A stretch of DNA of 64,000 nucleotides from Alkalibacterium iburiense (GCF_039521845.1 NZ_BAAACW010000017.1:12111-76110), one strand, 5' to 3'. Shown: positions 17,718 to 26,938, counted from the first letter of the stretch. Notes: generated from the letters alone by a model not told the origin. Numbers and translations are program-made.

Positions 17718-18159
17718 CTGTGAACCGTCCTTTCCCAAACTTGAATCTCACGTTGACTCTTCCCTTTGCGGTGTCGAATGGGATAGGAGAGATATTCGAC
17801 TGATTGCCTGTGCTAGATGAGAATCGAAATTCTCTAGTTCCTCCTGGCATGCTGATTGAGTCCGGGAAAGAGATCCTGTGATTTATTGGATGATTATCCG
17901 TCCGCTTTCCTGCTCTGAATGACACCTCTCTCGTGTCCGGTTTGAATTCTATAAGGGGCCAGTCCTGATTTAAAATGGCATAGCTCTGGGCAAGTGTCAG
18001 GCTTGATCCTAATGTTTCAAAAAAGAGTTGGGTTTCAGCCTCAACTTGTAATGCTTTAAAGTGAACAATCGGCAGACTGAGGATAATAGAAACGATACTT
18101 AGAACGAGTGCGGTTTCAATTAACGTAAAGCCTTCGGATTCCTTTATATTATTCAGCAT
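17704..18159 (-). CDS. comGD: ComGD pseudopilin
   Basis: Minor pseudopilin; prepilin peptidase motif ESEGFTLIETALVLSIVSIILSLPI near residue 9, then a beta-rich globular domain with LTLAQSYAILNQ. 151 residues. The ATG overlaps the comGC 3' end by 11 bases. PilD/ComC-type processing would occur after the Gly. The operon order GC-GD-GE is canonical. Confidence 0.87.
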   Translation of the reverse strand: MLNNIKESEGFTLIETALVLSIVSIILSLPIVHFKALQVEAETQLFFETLGSSLTLAQSYAILNQDWPLIEFKPDTREVSFRAGKRTDNHPINHRISFPDSISMPGGTREFRFSSSTGNQSNISPIPFDTAKGRVNVRFKFGKGRFTVEYD

Positions 18160-18463
18160 TTTTCACGACTATGCCTTTATCGTTAATTGTGTAATTTTTT
18201 GTATCTTCTAATTGTGCCGGTGTTAGATAGCCTTCTCTTTCCATATCTGCGAAACTGAATTCTCCGCTTCCATTATCCATTACGTACATTTCAACTTGTG
18301 ACTGAAGAACAGTCTGAAAGGCTTGATTGCCAGTTGAGGCAGCACTTTCTTTATTACTGGACAAGTTAGGAATAAAAAGCAACAATAGAGCTGAAATGAT
18401 AAACAGTACCAGGGACATTTCAATTAAAGTAAAGCCTTCTTCTTTGTTAAATAGTCTTCTCAT
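18149..18463 (-). CDS. comGC: ComGC major competence pseudopilin
   Basis: Main subunit of the transformation pilus. The 104 residues start MRRLFNKEEGFTLIEMSLVLFIISALLLLFIPNL, the classic type IV prepilin signal with Glu at +5, followed by a small globular domain (QSQVEMYVMDNG...GYLTPAQL) typical of ComGC. Good conservation makes this the anchor for the operon call. Confidence 0.94.
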   Translation of the reverse strand: MRRLFNKEEGFTLIEMSLVLFIISALLLLFIPNLSSNKESAASTGNQAFQTVLQSQVEMYVMDNGSGEFSFADMEREGYLTPAQLEDTKNYTINDKGIVVKNAE

Positions 18464-18487
18464 TTTTTACTTTCCTTTCTCATTTTA

Positions 18488-19552
18488 TTATAGTGTGTCC
18501 ATCAAGCTGAAAGTCGGAAGCAACAAAGCAGCATAGATGGCGATGATAATCACTGCTACAAATATAAAAATAAAGGGTTGAATTCTTTCCATATACGCTT
18601 CTATCTGTTTATCCATTTCCTCCTCACAATGTTCGGCATAGAGTTCCAATTGGTAACCCACATTTCCTGTTATTTCTCCATGTCGGATAACTTCTATCAG
18701 TTCGGGTTTAAAGAAGGACAACGGACTTAGTGCTTCATGGAACTGTTGTCCCTTCTTCATTTCTGATTCTATCCATCTCCCCATTTCATTTATCAAGGGG
18801 GATAAGTTATTTCCTTTCATAATGCTGATAACTTCCAGTAAACTGCACTCACTTTTTAATAGGGTGCCCCATTCGTGAGCGAAAAACTGTGTCCAATATA
18901 GTTTAAAGAGGGATAAAGGAATAAGCTGACTCAAGAAGGTTAATCTGTCTAAAGGCTTTTTCCGATCTAAAAAATGTCTGAACAGGGTGTAAGATAAAGT
19001 CAAACCAACTAGACTGCCCATAATGAGTAATGGAGCCTGATACACGGCTTGCACAATGAAGCGGGTGCTGAAAGGCATCTGATTTCTATCAACCGTTAGA
19101 ATGTGTTCAATATGAGGAATAAGAATATACCGCATGGCAAACAGCATCATGGTGATAAAAAGGAGAAGCATAACCGGGTAGTGAGTGACGGCTTTTAATT
19201 TTTTCTTCTTCTCGGCTTGCTGAATCAGATGTTTGCCAGCTGTGTAGACCGCCTGAGCAAACTGCCCATGATATAAAGAGAAATATATCTGGGAACAGGT
19301 TGAGTCCGGAAAGCCCGCTTGTTTTAATACAGTAGAAAACTCAATGCCTAAAGCTGTCTCTCTTATGATTTCTTGAAGAATCGGCTTAGATTTTTTATCT
19401 GCAATGGTTTCTAAAAAAGTGAGAGCTTCTCTCAACGAAAAACCATCTTCTAACAACTGACCTAAACGCGAAAGTAAAAGGCCCTTCTGGTTCAACTCTT
19501 TATTCGTTAGGGATAAGGTAGCGTTTGTACGTTTTTTCGGTAACATACCCAT
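18488..19552 (-). CDS. comGB: ComGB, pseudopilus assembly membrane protein (GspF family)
   Basis: Polytopic platform protein of the type II secretion/pilus F family. The 354 residues contain two T2SSF domains: LLSRLGQLLEDGFSLREALTFL near the N-terminus and FFAHEWGTLLKSECSLLEVI in the second half, with membrane segments about 125-150, 170-195 and a C-terminal one (IFIFVAVIIIAIYAALLLPTF). The ATG lies within comGA (53-base overlap) and follows AAGGTG at 7 bases. Confidence 0.93.
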   Translation of the reverse strand: MGMLPKKRTNATLSLTNKELNQKGLLLSRLGQLLEDGFSLREALTFLETIADKKSKPILQEIIRETALGIEFSTVLKQAGFPDSTCSQIYFSLYHGQFAQAVYTAGKHLIQQAEKKKKLKAVTHYPVMLLLFITMMLFAMRYILIPHIEHILTVDRNQMPFSTRFIVQAVYQAPLLIMGSLVGLTLSYTLFRHFLDRKKPLDRLTFLSQLIPLSLFKLYWTQFFAHEWGTLLKSECSLLEVISIMKGNNLSPLINEMGRWIESEMKKGQQFHEALSPLSFFKPELIEVIRHGEITGNVGYQLELYAEHCEEEMDKQIEAYMERIQPFIFIFVAVIIIAIYAALLLPTFSLMDTL

Positions 19553-20576
19553 AGGTGTACACCTTCTCTAATAGTCGATTGAATTCCCTTTTCATGGGTG
19601 GTGTTGTCATAGACTCCTGCTGTCTGAGCCTTTCAAACAGTTCTGATAGACTCTCGTTTGCTTTTACTTCATATAAAGCGGCCCGCTTTCTGTCGCGCGG
19701 GTGATTCGTACAGTAGGTTTGGCAGTTGGCCTCACACAAAGGACAGTAAATGGGGAGAAGATTTTGGAAAGCTATGCCAATGAGTGTTTGTTCAAGTAAA
19801 GTTAAGCTGACTCCCAACTCCATCATGCGAGATAAGACTCCTTTTGCGTTTTTGGCATGAATAGATCCAACTATAAGGTGACCCGTTAATGCACCTCGAA
19901 CGACCATTTTAGCTGTTTCTTCGTCTCTTATTTCACCCACTATGAGGACATCGGGATGATGACGAAGGGAACTCTTTAAGAGATGCTCGTAAGTTATCCC
20001 CGCTTTTTCATTCACCTGCACCTGTAAAAAGGAAGTCTCTTCTATTTCAACGGGATCTTCAACTGTAATGACCTGCTGCTTCTCTCCTTTCATTCTGTTT
20101 CTTACGAGATGATACATAGTTGTCGTTTTCCCAGAATCAACAGGTCCTGAAAAGAGTAAAAGGCCCGATTTGGATTCAATTAATGATTCTAATTGCTTCC
20201 ATTCTTTTGAGAAGAATGAGGCTGGTTGTTGATTCCCTGTCTCTTTCTGCTTTAATAATCGAATCACTAAGGATTCCTGCGAATGATAGTTACTGATTGT
20301 TGAAAAGCGACAGTCCACTGATTTTTCTTTCAAAGCAAAGGTAGTCGAGCCACTTTGAGGCCGTCTCCTTTCTCCTACATCCATATGAGACAAGAACTTA
20401 AAATAAGAAATTAACTGAGTTCCTTCCTCTCGAGTTAAATAATACTGCTTTTCCATTTGTCCATTTAAGCGAAAGTAGACATCGTAATGCTTTTGTTCCG
20501 GTAATATATGAATATCACTTGTTTGATAAGCGCTGGCTATGGACAACAAATGGGTCGCAAATGATTCGGTATCCAT
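19500..20576 (-). CDS. comGA: ComGA, competence traffic ATPase (GspE family)
   Basis: Cytoplasmic ATPase that powers pseudopilus assembly in DNA uptake. Visible motifs in 358 residues: Walker A GPVDSGKTT, Asp box (TVEDPVEIEE), Walker B-like LIVGEIRDEETA, His box (GHLIVGSIHAKNA) and Cys residues CPLCEANCQTYC that suggest zinc binding. First gene of the seven-gene operon. Expression in related bacteria depends on a competence regulator; no clear CIN-type box was recognised upstream. Confidence 0.95.
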   Translation of the reverse strand: MDTESFATHLLSIASAYQTSDIHILPEQKHYDVYFRLNGQMEKQYYLTREEGTQLISYFKFLSHMDVGERRRPQSGSTTFALKEKSVDCRFSTISNYHSQESLVIRLLKQKETGNQQPASFFSKEWKQLESLIESKSGLLLFSGPVDSGKTTTMYHLVRNRMKGEKQQVITVEDPVEIEETSFLQVQVNEKAGITYEHLLKSSLRHHPDVLIVGEIRDEETAKMVVRGALTGHLIVGSIHAKNAKGVLSRMMELGVSLTLLEQTLIGIAFQNLLPIYCPLCEANCQTYCTNHPRDRKRAALYEVKANESLSELFERLRQQESMTTPPMKREFNRLLEKVYTYGYVTEKTYKRYLIPNE

Positions 20577-20665
20577 CCCTTCCTTCCTCTCTCTTTTTGA
20601 TTTTAAAAAATGTCTTACTATATATATTGTCTAAATAAATCGAAATCCACGAAAGAAAATAAAAA

Positions 20666-20703
20666 AACTTCAAAAAGTAGATTTTTGTCTACTTCTTGAA
20701 GTT
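20666..20703 (-). terminator. intrinsic terminator of yebC
   Basis: On the minus strand AACTTCAAGAAGTAGA pairs with TCTACTTTTTGAAGTT (two mismatches), followed by TTTTTATTTT. Confidence 0.88.
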
Positions 20704-20718
20704 ATCCTTCATTCTTTA

Positions 20719-21444
20719 TTATAGTTCAGCGTTGTGGTAAACCTCGTTTACATCATCATCGTCTTCTAAAGCTTCAATCATTTTTTCAAATACACTTATT
20801 TTGTCTTCTGGAACAGGAATAGTCGTTTGAGGAATCATCGTCAGCTCTGCACGATCTAGTTCAAAGCCTTCTGCAATTAAAGCGTCTCTAACGGCTCCAA
20901 AGTCTGTTGCTTCAGTATAGATTTCAAAGACATCATCAGATACCTCTAGGTCTTCTCCTCCTGCTTCCAGTACATGCATGAGCATAGTATCTTCGTCTAC
21001 ATCTAGCCCTTCACGCGCGATAGCAAGATAGCCTTTTCGGTCAAACATATAATTAACCGACCCTTTTTCTCCCATCGATCCGCCGTTACGGTCGAATGCA
21101 ACGCGAACGTTCGTTGCTGTACGGTTAACATTATCCGTTAGTGTGTACACTAAAACAGCAATACCGTTCGTACCGTACCCTTCATAGATGACTTCATTAT
21201 AGTCGTCACCCTGGCCTGCATCTGTTGCTCGCTTGATGGCCCGTTCAATGTTGTCATTTGGCATATTATCGGATCGAGCTTTATCTACAGCCAATCTCAA
21301 TGCAGCGTTCATCTCAATATCTGATCCGCCGTCTTTAGCTGCCTGGTATATTAGTTTTGAATGTTTTTGGAAAATCTTTCCACGTTTCGCATCTTGGGCA
21401 CCTTTACGATGCTTGATGTTACTCCATTTTGAATGTCCAGCCAT
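20719..21444 (-). CDS. yebC: YebC/PmpR family protein (TACO1 type)
   Basis: Member of the YebC family, recently linked to ribosome rescue at proline-rich stretches and formerly annotated as a transcription regulator. The 241 residues show the signature start MAGHSKWSNIKHRKGAQDAKRGKIF, then VDKARSDNMPNDNIERAIKRATG-like, YEGYGTNGIAVLVYTLTDN and DRNGGSMGEKGSVNYMFDRKG. An acidic C-terminus follows. ATG after GAGGAA; apparently monocistronic. Confidence 0.96.
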   Translation of the reverse strand: MAGHSKWSNIKHRKGAQDAKRGKIFQKHSKLIYQAAKDGGSDIEMNAALRLAVDKARSDNMPNDNIERAIKRATDAGQGDDYNEVIYEGYGTNGIAVLVYTLTDNVNRTATNVRVAFDRNGGSMGEKGSVNYMFDRKGYLAIAREGLDVDEDTMLMHVLEAGGEDLEVSDDVFEIYTEATDFGAVRDALIAEGFELDRAELTMIPQTTIPVPEDKISVFEKMIEALEDDDDVNEVYHNAEL

Positions 21445-21532
21445 TTCAATTCCTCTTTCCTGAATGTGTTTGCGTTATCCTTTGTTATTATACCAAATTT
21501 CGCTGTCGATTCAAGGTTTCCTTGAAAATGTG

Positions 21533-22057
21533 TCAACGATTGAATCGTATTTTCCGCTTACGTTTTTTGGGACCTCCTGTGGAAAAGAAAGCCATGAGTA
21601 TTCCCGTTAATCCGCCTACTGTATCTAAAATGACATCTTGCATTAAAGCAGTCCGATTAGGATGGAAATTCTGTCTTAATTCGTCAAACGAGGCATAGCC
21701 TGCTGTTAATAGAAGAGACAGCAAAATAGATAAATAGATATTATTTACTCTGTTTCTTAAGCCTAGAAACCAAAAGAGTCCTAACGCAAAAAAGGAAAAA
21801 AAGTGAGCTCCTTTTCTGATGAAAAATTCGATAAAAGCTATATAACCACTAGACTCTACACTAACGACACTTCCAGCGTATGTAAATTCAATGCGTTCAA
21901 GCAAGCCTCTTAATGGTTCATTTTCCAACCATTGATGAAGCAGTGGTTGAACATTTTGTTCCTCATATCCCATGGACGAACTGTAATAAAGGATACCCAT
22001 AATGGCAAAAGCCAAAAGTAAATAAATCGTATCTGCTGTACTTGTTTTTCTGTTCAT
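21533..22057 (-). CDS. VanZ-like membrane protein
   Basis: Integral membrane protein of the VanZ family with about four hydrophobic segments. The family motifs are visible: FFIRKGAHFFSFFALGLFWF, and a loop FDELRQNFHPNRTALMQDVILDTVGGLTG that carries the conserved Asp-Glu, Gln, Pro, Arg and Asp. The C-terminus is basic (KKRKRKIRF). The frame extends 10 codons upstream, but AAGGAG lies 7 bases before the ATG at 22057. VanZ-like proteins are linked to teicoplanin resistance in one cluster; here there is no resistance context and the role is unknown. Confidence 0.85.
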   Translation of the reverse strand: MNRKTSTADTIYLLLAFAIMGILYYSSSMGYEEQNVQPLLHQWLENEPLRGLLERIEFTYAGSVVSVESSGYIAFIEFFIRKGAHFFSFFALGLFWFLGLRNRVNNIYLSILLSLLLTAGYASFDELRQNFHPNRTALMQDVILDTVGGLTGILMAFFSTGGPKKRKRKIRFNR

Positions 22058-22164
22058 TCTTCTTCTCCTTTTCAAATCTCCTTCCATTTTAACGGATGGT
22101 TCTGGATATGGAAAGGAAAAAACGGTACAATTAATTTAGTTTAATTAAGGGGAGAGATGAATCA

Positions 22165-23979
22165 ATGACAAATAACATGAAATGGGACATGGAATCGGTA
22201 TTCAAAGGGGGAAGCCGTTCCGAGGATTTACAGGAAAAGATGACGCTTTTGGGGAAGGCGATTGAGAGTACATTAGACTTAATCCAGCAATGGTCATTTG
22301 AAGAAGATAAACCTGAATATAATCAACTACATACGTTCCTAAATGAAAGAGAACGCATTTTTGATGGTTTAGCTGAAGCAGGAACATTTGCAAGAGGGCT
22401 CGCTTCAGCTGACTCGAAAGATACCCATGCTGCAAAAGTAGTCAACCAACTCAGTCAAGTGGGTAGTCAGTTAAGCGAAGTTGAAACACTATTCATGAAG
22501 AAAATTAAAGACATCCCTCAAAGTGAATGGAATGACCTCGTTGCTCTGGACGCATTTAAGCAAAGTGCTTTTCCATTAAATGAAAAACGTGAACAAGGAC
22601 AAAAATTACTTTCTGAAAAAGAAGAAAAAGTGATTCAACAGTTATCATTGGACGGGATTCAAGGGTTCGGAAATATGTACCAGTCCTTAGTTGCTAGTGT
22701 GAAAGTTCCTTTTGAAGAAGATGGAAAAGTGTCTTATCTGTCTGCTGGACAAGCGGCTAACAAATTATCTGGTTCACCTGATCCGAAAGTGCGTCACCAG
22801 ATGCTTGATGTATGGGAAAAAGCATGGAAAGAAAAAGCACCTCTCTTTTCTGACACTCTAAATCACTTGGCTGGTTTCAGACTTCAGACATATAAGCTTA
22901 GAGGCGAAGACGATTTCATGAATCCGCCACTCGAATATAACCGCATGAAAAAAGAAACATTGGATACGATGTGGAACACGATTACCGAAAACAAGCCGCG
23001 AGTGGTTGACTTCTTAAACCGCAAGGCGAAGTTAATGAATCAGGAAAAACTAACTTGGGCTGATGTCACCGCTCCTGTTTCCGTTGGGAGCTACGTTCCT
23101 AAGAAATATTCCTTTGAGGAAGCACAAGACTTCATCGTTGAGAACTTTGGAACCTTTAGTACCGAAATGAAGGATCTGGCTCAAAAATCCTTTGATGAAA
23201 ACTGGGTTGAAGCAGAAGACAGAGACGGAAAGCGTCCGGGAGCTTACTGTGCTAATTTGCCTGAAAGCAAACAGTCTCGTATTTTTATGACTTTTTCTGG
23301 AACAGCTAATAATGTGTCTACTTTAGCACACGAATTAGGCCATGCTTTTCATAGTCATGTGATGCGTGATTTACCACTATTGAACCGTCGATATGCGATG
23401 AACGTAGCCGAAACCGCTAGTACGTTTTGTGAACTCTTAGTTTCAGATGCGACTGTTGAGGCTGCGGCTTCAAAAGAAGAAAAGATTGCTTTATTAGACA
23501 GCAAAATTTCACGTGCAGCTGTTATGTTTATGGATATTCACAGCCGTTATCTATTCGAGACTCGCTTCTATGAGAAACGTCAACAAGGATTAGTAGATGA
23601 AGAAGAACTGTGTCAGTTAATGGAAGAAGCACAAAAAGAAGCTTTCCAAAATGCTTTAGAAAACTATCACCCAATGTTCTGGGCAAGTAAATTGCACTTT
23701 TACAGTACAGGTATTAGTTTTTACAACTTCCCTTACACTTTTGGTTTCTTGTTTAGTTTAGGTATTTATTCAAAAGCGAAACAAGAAGGCCCTTCATTTG
23801 AGACTAACTACCGCAACTTACTAAGAGATACAGCGAGCATGACTACTGAAGACCTAGCTGCTAAACACCTAGATGTGAACTTAACACTACCTGACTTCTG
23901 GCAGTCAGCCATTGATGAAGTGTTAAAAGATATTGATGACTACATGACACTTACAGAAGAATTAGCTAAAGAAAAATAA
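22165..23979 (+). CDS. pepF: oligoendopeptidase F (M3B)
   Basis: Cytoplasmic zinc peptidase cutting peptides of roughly 7-17 residues in peptide nutrition and turnover. 604 residues. The active-site motif is STLAHELGHAFHSH (HExxH) with the third ligand Glu in NVAETASTFCELLVSD. The N-terminal oligoF domain is Glu-rich and helical. Start ATG has AGGGGAGAG upstream. It resembles Bacillus/Lactococcus PepF; a more distant M3 member lies at 60.5-62.2 kb. Confidence 0.95.
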   Translation: MTNNMKWDMESVFKGGSRSEDLQEKMTLLGKAIESTLDLIQQWSFEEDKPEYNQLHTFLNERERIFDGLAEAGTFARGLASADSKDTHAAKVVNQLSQVGSQLSEVETLFMKKIKDIPQSEWNDLVALDAFKQSAFPLNEKREQGQKLLSEKEEKVIQQLSLDGIQGFGNMYQSLVASVKVPFEEDGKVSYLSAGQAANKLSGSPDPKVRHQMLDVWEKAWKEKAPLFSDTLNHLAGFRLQTYKLRGEDDFMNPPLEYNRMKKETLDTMWNTITENKPRVVDFLNRKAKLMNQEKLTWADVTAPVSVGSYVPKKYSFEEAQDFIVENFGTFSTEMKDLAQKSFDENWVEAEDRDGKRPGAYCANLPESKQSRIFMTFSGTANNVSTLAHELGHAFHSHVMRDLPLLNRRYAMNVAETASTFCELLVSDATVEAAASKEEKIALLDSKISRAAVMFMDIHSRYLFETRFYEKRQQGLVDEEELCQLMEEAQKEAFQNALENYHPMFWASKLHFYSTGISFYNFPYTFGFLFSLGIYSKAKQEGPSFETNYRNLLRDTASMTTEDLAAKHLDVNLTLPDFWQSAIDEVLKDIDDYMTLTEELAKEK

Positions 23980-23990
23980 TCATCTACCAG

Positions 23991-24024
23991 CAAGGTTTCG
24001 TTTAAACGGAACCTTGTTTTTTTT
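23991..24024 (+). terminator. intrinsic terminator of pepF
   Basis: CAAGGTTTCGTTT pairs with AAACGGAACCTTG (near perfect, tight loop), followed by eight T. Confidence 0.92.
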
Positions 24025-24034
24025 GTAAAAATAA

Positions 24035-24065
24035 AGCACCTCATCACTAAATGTGACAAGGTGCT
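24035..24065 (-). terminator. intrinsic terminator of the NlpC/P60 gene
   Basis: On the minus strand AGCACCTTGTCAC pairs with GTGATGAGGTGCT around ATTTA, followed by TTATTTTT. It faces the pepF terminator. Confidence 0.85.
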
Positions 24066-24081
24066 AGTTTAATAAATTATA

Positions 24082-25626
24082 TTAATACCTTCCGTATCCT
24101 ACAAAACGTGATCCCCAATAATAAGGATCATTAACGCTTGCATAGGCAACACCAGTACTTGACTGCGAACCAATAAATTGTCCGCCACCGACATATATAC
24201 CTACGTGAGTAACACGACCGCCACCTTCTGAGAAGAATACTAAATCTCCTGGCTGTGGATTAGATACTTTTTGAGCTCCTGCATATTGACCTGCAGCTGA
24301 CCTTGGTAATGATTTTCCAACTTTATTAAACACATAGCTTGTGAAACCTGAACAATCGAAACCTGAAGTTGTCGTTCCACCATATCTATATCTTATTCCT
24401 AATAAAGCAGTGGCGTGTGGTGATAAAGCTGACCAACTTGTTCCTCCACTTGGCGCAGGTGCTGGTGCTGGAGTTGGTTTTGGTTTAGCTTGTTCCTTCG
24501 GCTGACTTTGAGCCGGAGGGGTTTGAGTTTGAGATCCAGTTGATGAGTCGCTAGACAACTCATTTGATTCAGATCCGCTATTTGAAGCTGGCGGTGTATT
24601 ATTAGTCTCTGTATTAGACTCTGACGAACTTGCATTGCTTGAGCTAGCCGTTGATGGCTCTGACGCATTCGTATTATTTGAGCTGGATTCTGTTTGACTA
24701 GATGATGCACTATTATCTGATGTAGAAGCTGATTCTCTTCCAGATGAAGCCACAGTCACTTCTTGCTGCGCTGCTTCTTGTGCTTGTCTTTCCGCTTCAG
24801 CCTCTGCTTCCGCTTGAGCTAGGCGCGCTTCTTCTCTTCTGCGTTCTTCCGCTTCACGCGCTGCCTGTTGGGCTTCTTCACGAGCAGCAACTAACTGAAC
24901 AACTGCTTGTTCTGCTTCTGCTTTTTGAGATAAGAAACGGTTACGGTCTGCTTCTGCCGTTGCTCGTTCAGCGGCTAATTGAGCGACCAGGACTTCTTTT
25001 TCTAATCTTTGCTGATCCAATTCCTCAGAAATCATTTCTAATTCGGCGGCCAAAGCATTTTGTTGAACAATGGTCTGTTCTGTTCTATCTTGCTTTTCAA
25101 CTACAGCTTCTTTATCTCTAACTTGCGCTTGAACGAGTTTACGATTGGATGAAACAAGACTAGCTACAACATCAATACGTCCAAAAATATCCGTTAACGA
25201 TTCTGCATCAATAATGAATTCAATGTAATTCGTTGTTTGTCCTTCTACTTGAATTGTACGAGCTTGATTTTCTAATTGCTCTGTACGTTTCTCAATCATT
25301 TCTTCTAATTCCGCAATTTCTTCAAGCAACTGATTCATTTCAGCATGAGCTTTCTCTAAACGCTGAACTGTTTCTTTTATTTTATCTTCATTTTTTGCAA
25401 TATCCGAATTTATGTTTGATAATTCTTCTTCGGTGTTTTGTACTTCCACTTGTAGAGATTGAATCGTCTCTTCCAAAGTATGTACTTGGCTTTCTGATTC
25501 CTGTATTCTATTTAAATTCTCTTGAATGTCATTTTCAAATTCATCCGCAAATACCTGTGGTGTGGCACCGATAGCTCCTAGTAGTAACGTGCTTGTTAAT
25601 GTCGTTAAAATGAACTTATTTTTCAA
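24082..25626 (-). CDS. secreted NlpC/P60 peptidoglycan hydrolase with coiled coil (PcsB/CwlO-like)
   Basis: Exported cell-wall endopeptidase. The 514 residues show a signal peptide (cleavage likely after QVFA, residue 27), a coiled coil (about 30-290), a Ser/Asn/Thr/Gln-rich linker (about 295-400) and a C-terminal NlpC/P60 domain with catalytic Cys in GFDCSGFTSYVF and His in VTHVGIYVGGGQFIG. Coiled-coil residues around LENQARTIQ..IIDAESLTDIFGRIDVVASLV match those of the M23 protein at 56.2-57.6 kb. Such proteins are usually activated by FtsEX and controlled by WalRK. A candidate WalR site lies upstream at 25754-25770. Confidence 0.92.
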   Translation of the reverse strand: MKNKFILTTLTSTLLLGAIGATPQVFADEFENDIQENLNRIQESESQVHTLEETIQSLQVEVQNTEEELSNINSDIAKNEDKIKETVQRLEKAHAEMNQLLEEIAELEEMIEKRTEQLENQARTIQVEGQTTNYIEFIIDAESLTDIFGRIDVVASLVSSNRKLVQAQVRDKEAVVEKQDRTEQTIVQQNALAAELEMISEELDQQRLEKEVLVAQLAAERATAEADRNRFLSQKAEAEQAVVQLVAAREEAQQAAREAEERRREEARLAQAEAEAEAERQAQEAAQQEVTVASSGRESASTSDNSASSSQTESSSNNTNASEPSTASSSNASSSESNTETNNTPPASNSGSESNELSSDSSTGSQTQTPPAQSQPKEQAKPKPTPAPAPAPSGGTSWSALSPHATALLGIRYRYGGTTTSGFDCSGFTSYVFNKVGKSLPRSAAGQYAGAQKVSNPQPGDLVFFSEGGGRVTHVGIYVGGGQFIGSQSSTGVAYASVNDPYYWGSRFVGYGRY

Positions 25627-25753
25627 GGTTTTCCCTCCATATAGACTTTCCTTTTGACAGTTTCGACAGTAATATATGCTATGATAAATCTTTCAGTTAG
25701 TCTGTTTGTTAATCTAACTTGGCTAAAGTATAGCACTTATAGGTCATAAATAC

Positions 25754-25770
25754 GTTTCAGTTCTATTACA
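25754..25770 (-). promoter_or_regulatory. candidate WalR-type direct repeat upstream of the NlpC/P60 gene
   Basis: On the minus strand TGTAAT-AGAAC-TGAAAC matches the pattern TGTWAH-N5-TGTWAH in 11 of 12 positions, about 130 bases before the start codon. Known targets of WalR include such hydrolases; binding here is inference. Confidence 0.35.
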
Positions 25771-25837
25771 CTTCAATTTCAGAGCGTGTAATTCACATTC
25801 CGTTCACAATTTGTCACATTTAGTCTTTTTAGATTAC

Positions 25838-25891
25838 TTGCTTTTTATAAGTGAAAATACTATACTTTTTAATGATTCCATTCAGTGGAAT
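25838..25891 (+). promoter_or_regulatory. sigma-A promoter of trhO with dyad at the start point
   Basis: TTGCTT (25838-25843) and TATACT (25861-25866) with 17-base spacer. A dyad ATTCCA-TTCAG-TGGAAT (25875-25891) follows at the expected transcription start and may act as operator or mRNA 5' hairpin. The rest of the 299-base gap (25627-25925) holds AT-rich sequence and the minus-strand regulatory region. Confidence 0.65.
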
Positions 25892-25925
25892 AGCACAGTT
25901 ACTCGAAATAGGAGGAATTTAAAAT

Positions 25926-26891
25926 ATGAGTGATTACCGTGTATTGTTGTATTACAAATATGCCAAAATTGATAATCCAGAGCGCTTTAGATTGGAACAC
26001 CTTGAGCTCTGCCGTCGTTTAAATTTAAAAGGTCGCATTTTAGTGTCTGAAGAAGGTTTGAACGGAACGGTCTCTGGAACAACTGAAGAGACTGAACGTT
26101 ATATGGAAGCTGTTCATTCCGATGAACGCTTTGCTGATATGATGTTCAAGATTGATGAAGCGGACGGTCATGCTTTTAAGAAAATGCATGTGCGTTATCG
26201 TCCAGAAATTGTATCTTTAAAATTGGGCGAAGATGATTTAGATCCAAACGAATTATCCGGTCAGTATTTAAAGCCCGTAGAATTTAGAGAAGCTTTAGAA
26301 GATGAAAACACGATTGTCTTAGATGCAAGAAATGACTATGAATATGATTTAGGCCATTTCAGAGGGGCTATTCGCCCGGATATTCGTAATTTTAGAGAAT
26401 TACCTGAGTGGATCAAAGAAAACAAAGAAAAATTCATGGACAAAAAGGTCGTTACCTATTGTACAGGTGGTGTCCGCTGTGAAAAGCTAACAGGCTGGCT
26501 TTTAAAAGAAGGCTTTGAGGATGTAGCTCAATTGCATGGTGGGATTCATAACTACGGGACAGACCCAGAAACTCAAGGAGAGTTATGGGATGGTAAAATG
26601 TATGTCTTTGATGAGCGCATCAGTGTAGATGTTAATAGAAAAGAAAAAACAATCGTAGGAAAAGACTGGTATGATGGGACACCTTGTGAACGCTATGTCA
26701 ACTGTGGTAACCCTTCATGTAACCGCCAGTTCATTACTTCTGAAGAAAATGAACACACTTATTTAAGAGGATGCACACATGAGTGTCGAGTGTCTCCTGA
26801 AAACCGATATGTCAAAGAGCATCAGTTAAGCCGCGAAGAGGTTGCTCAACGCTTAGAAGCCATTGGTGAATCTTTGCCAGAAACAGTTTAA
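25926..26891 (+). CDS. trhO: tRNA uridine(34) hydroxylase, rhodanese-like
   Basis: Oxygen-dependent enzyme that hydroxylates U34 of certain tRNAs on the way to 5-(m)oxyuridine. The 321 residues have an N-terminal acylphosphatase-like part (EEGLNGTVSGT), a rhodanese domain with FRGAIRPDIRNFRELPEW and active Cys in YCTGGVRCEKLTGWLL, and a C-terminal Cys cluster (CGNPSCNRQF, RGCTHECR). ATG with AGGAGG at good spacing. Single-gene unit with its own terminator. Confidence 0.94.
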   Translation: MSDYRVLLYYKYAKIDNPERFRLEHLELCRRLNLKGRILVSEEGLNGTVSGTTEETERYMEAVHSDERFADMMFKIDEADGHAFKKMHVRYRPEIVSLKLGEDDLDPNELSGQYLKPVEFREALEDENTIVLDARNDYEYDLGHFRGAIRPDIRNFRELPEWIKENKEKFMDKKVVTYCTGGVRCEKLTGWLLKEGFEDVAQLHGGIHNYGTDPETQGELWDGKMYVFDERISVDVNRKEKTIVGKDWYDGTPCERYVNCGNPSCNRQFITSEENEHTYLRGCTHECRVSPENRYVKEHQLSREEVAQRLEAIGESLPETV

Positions 26892-26900
26892 TTCACTTCT

Positions 26901-26938
26901 CCCCTGTAAAAGGTTTCATCCCTTTTATAGGGGCTTTT
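26901..26938 (+). terminator. intrinsic terminator of trhO
   Basis: CCCCTGTAAAAGG pairs with CCTTTTATAGGGG, followed by CTTTTTC. Confidence 0.85.

Noticed and set aside
24035..24065. Possible repeat element of REP type between pepF and the NlpC/P60 gene
   Set aside because: The two stems each have T runs in the expected direction, so they are ordinary facing terminators.
24744..25121. 125-codon Leu-rich plus-strand open frame opposite the NlpC/P60 gene
   Set aside because: Antisense of coiled-coil Glu/Ala codons, which always reads as Leu/Pro/Phe-rich text.
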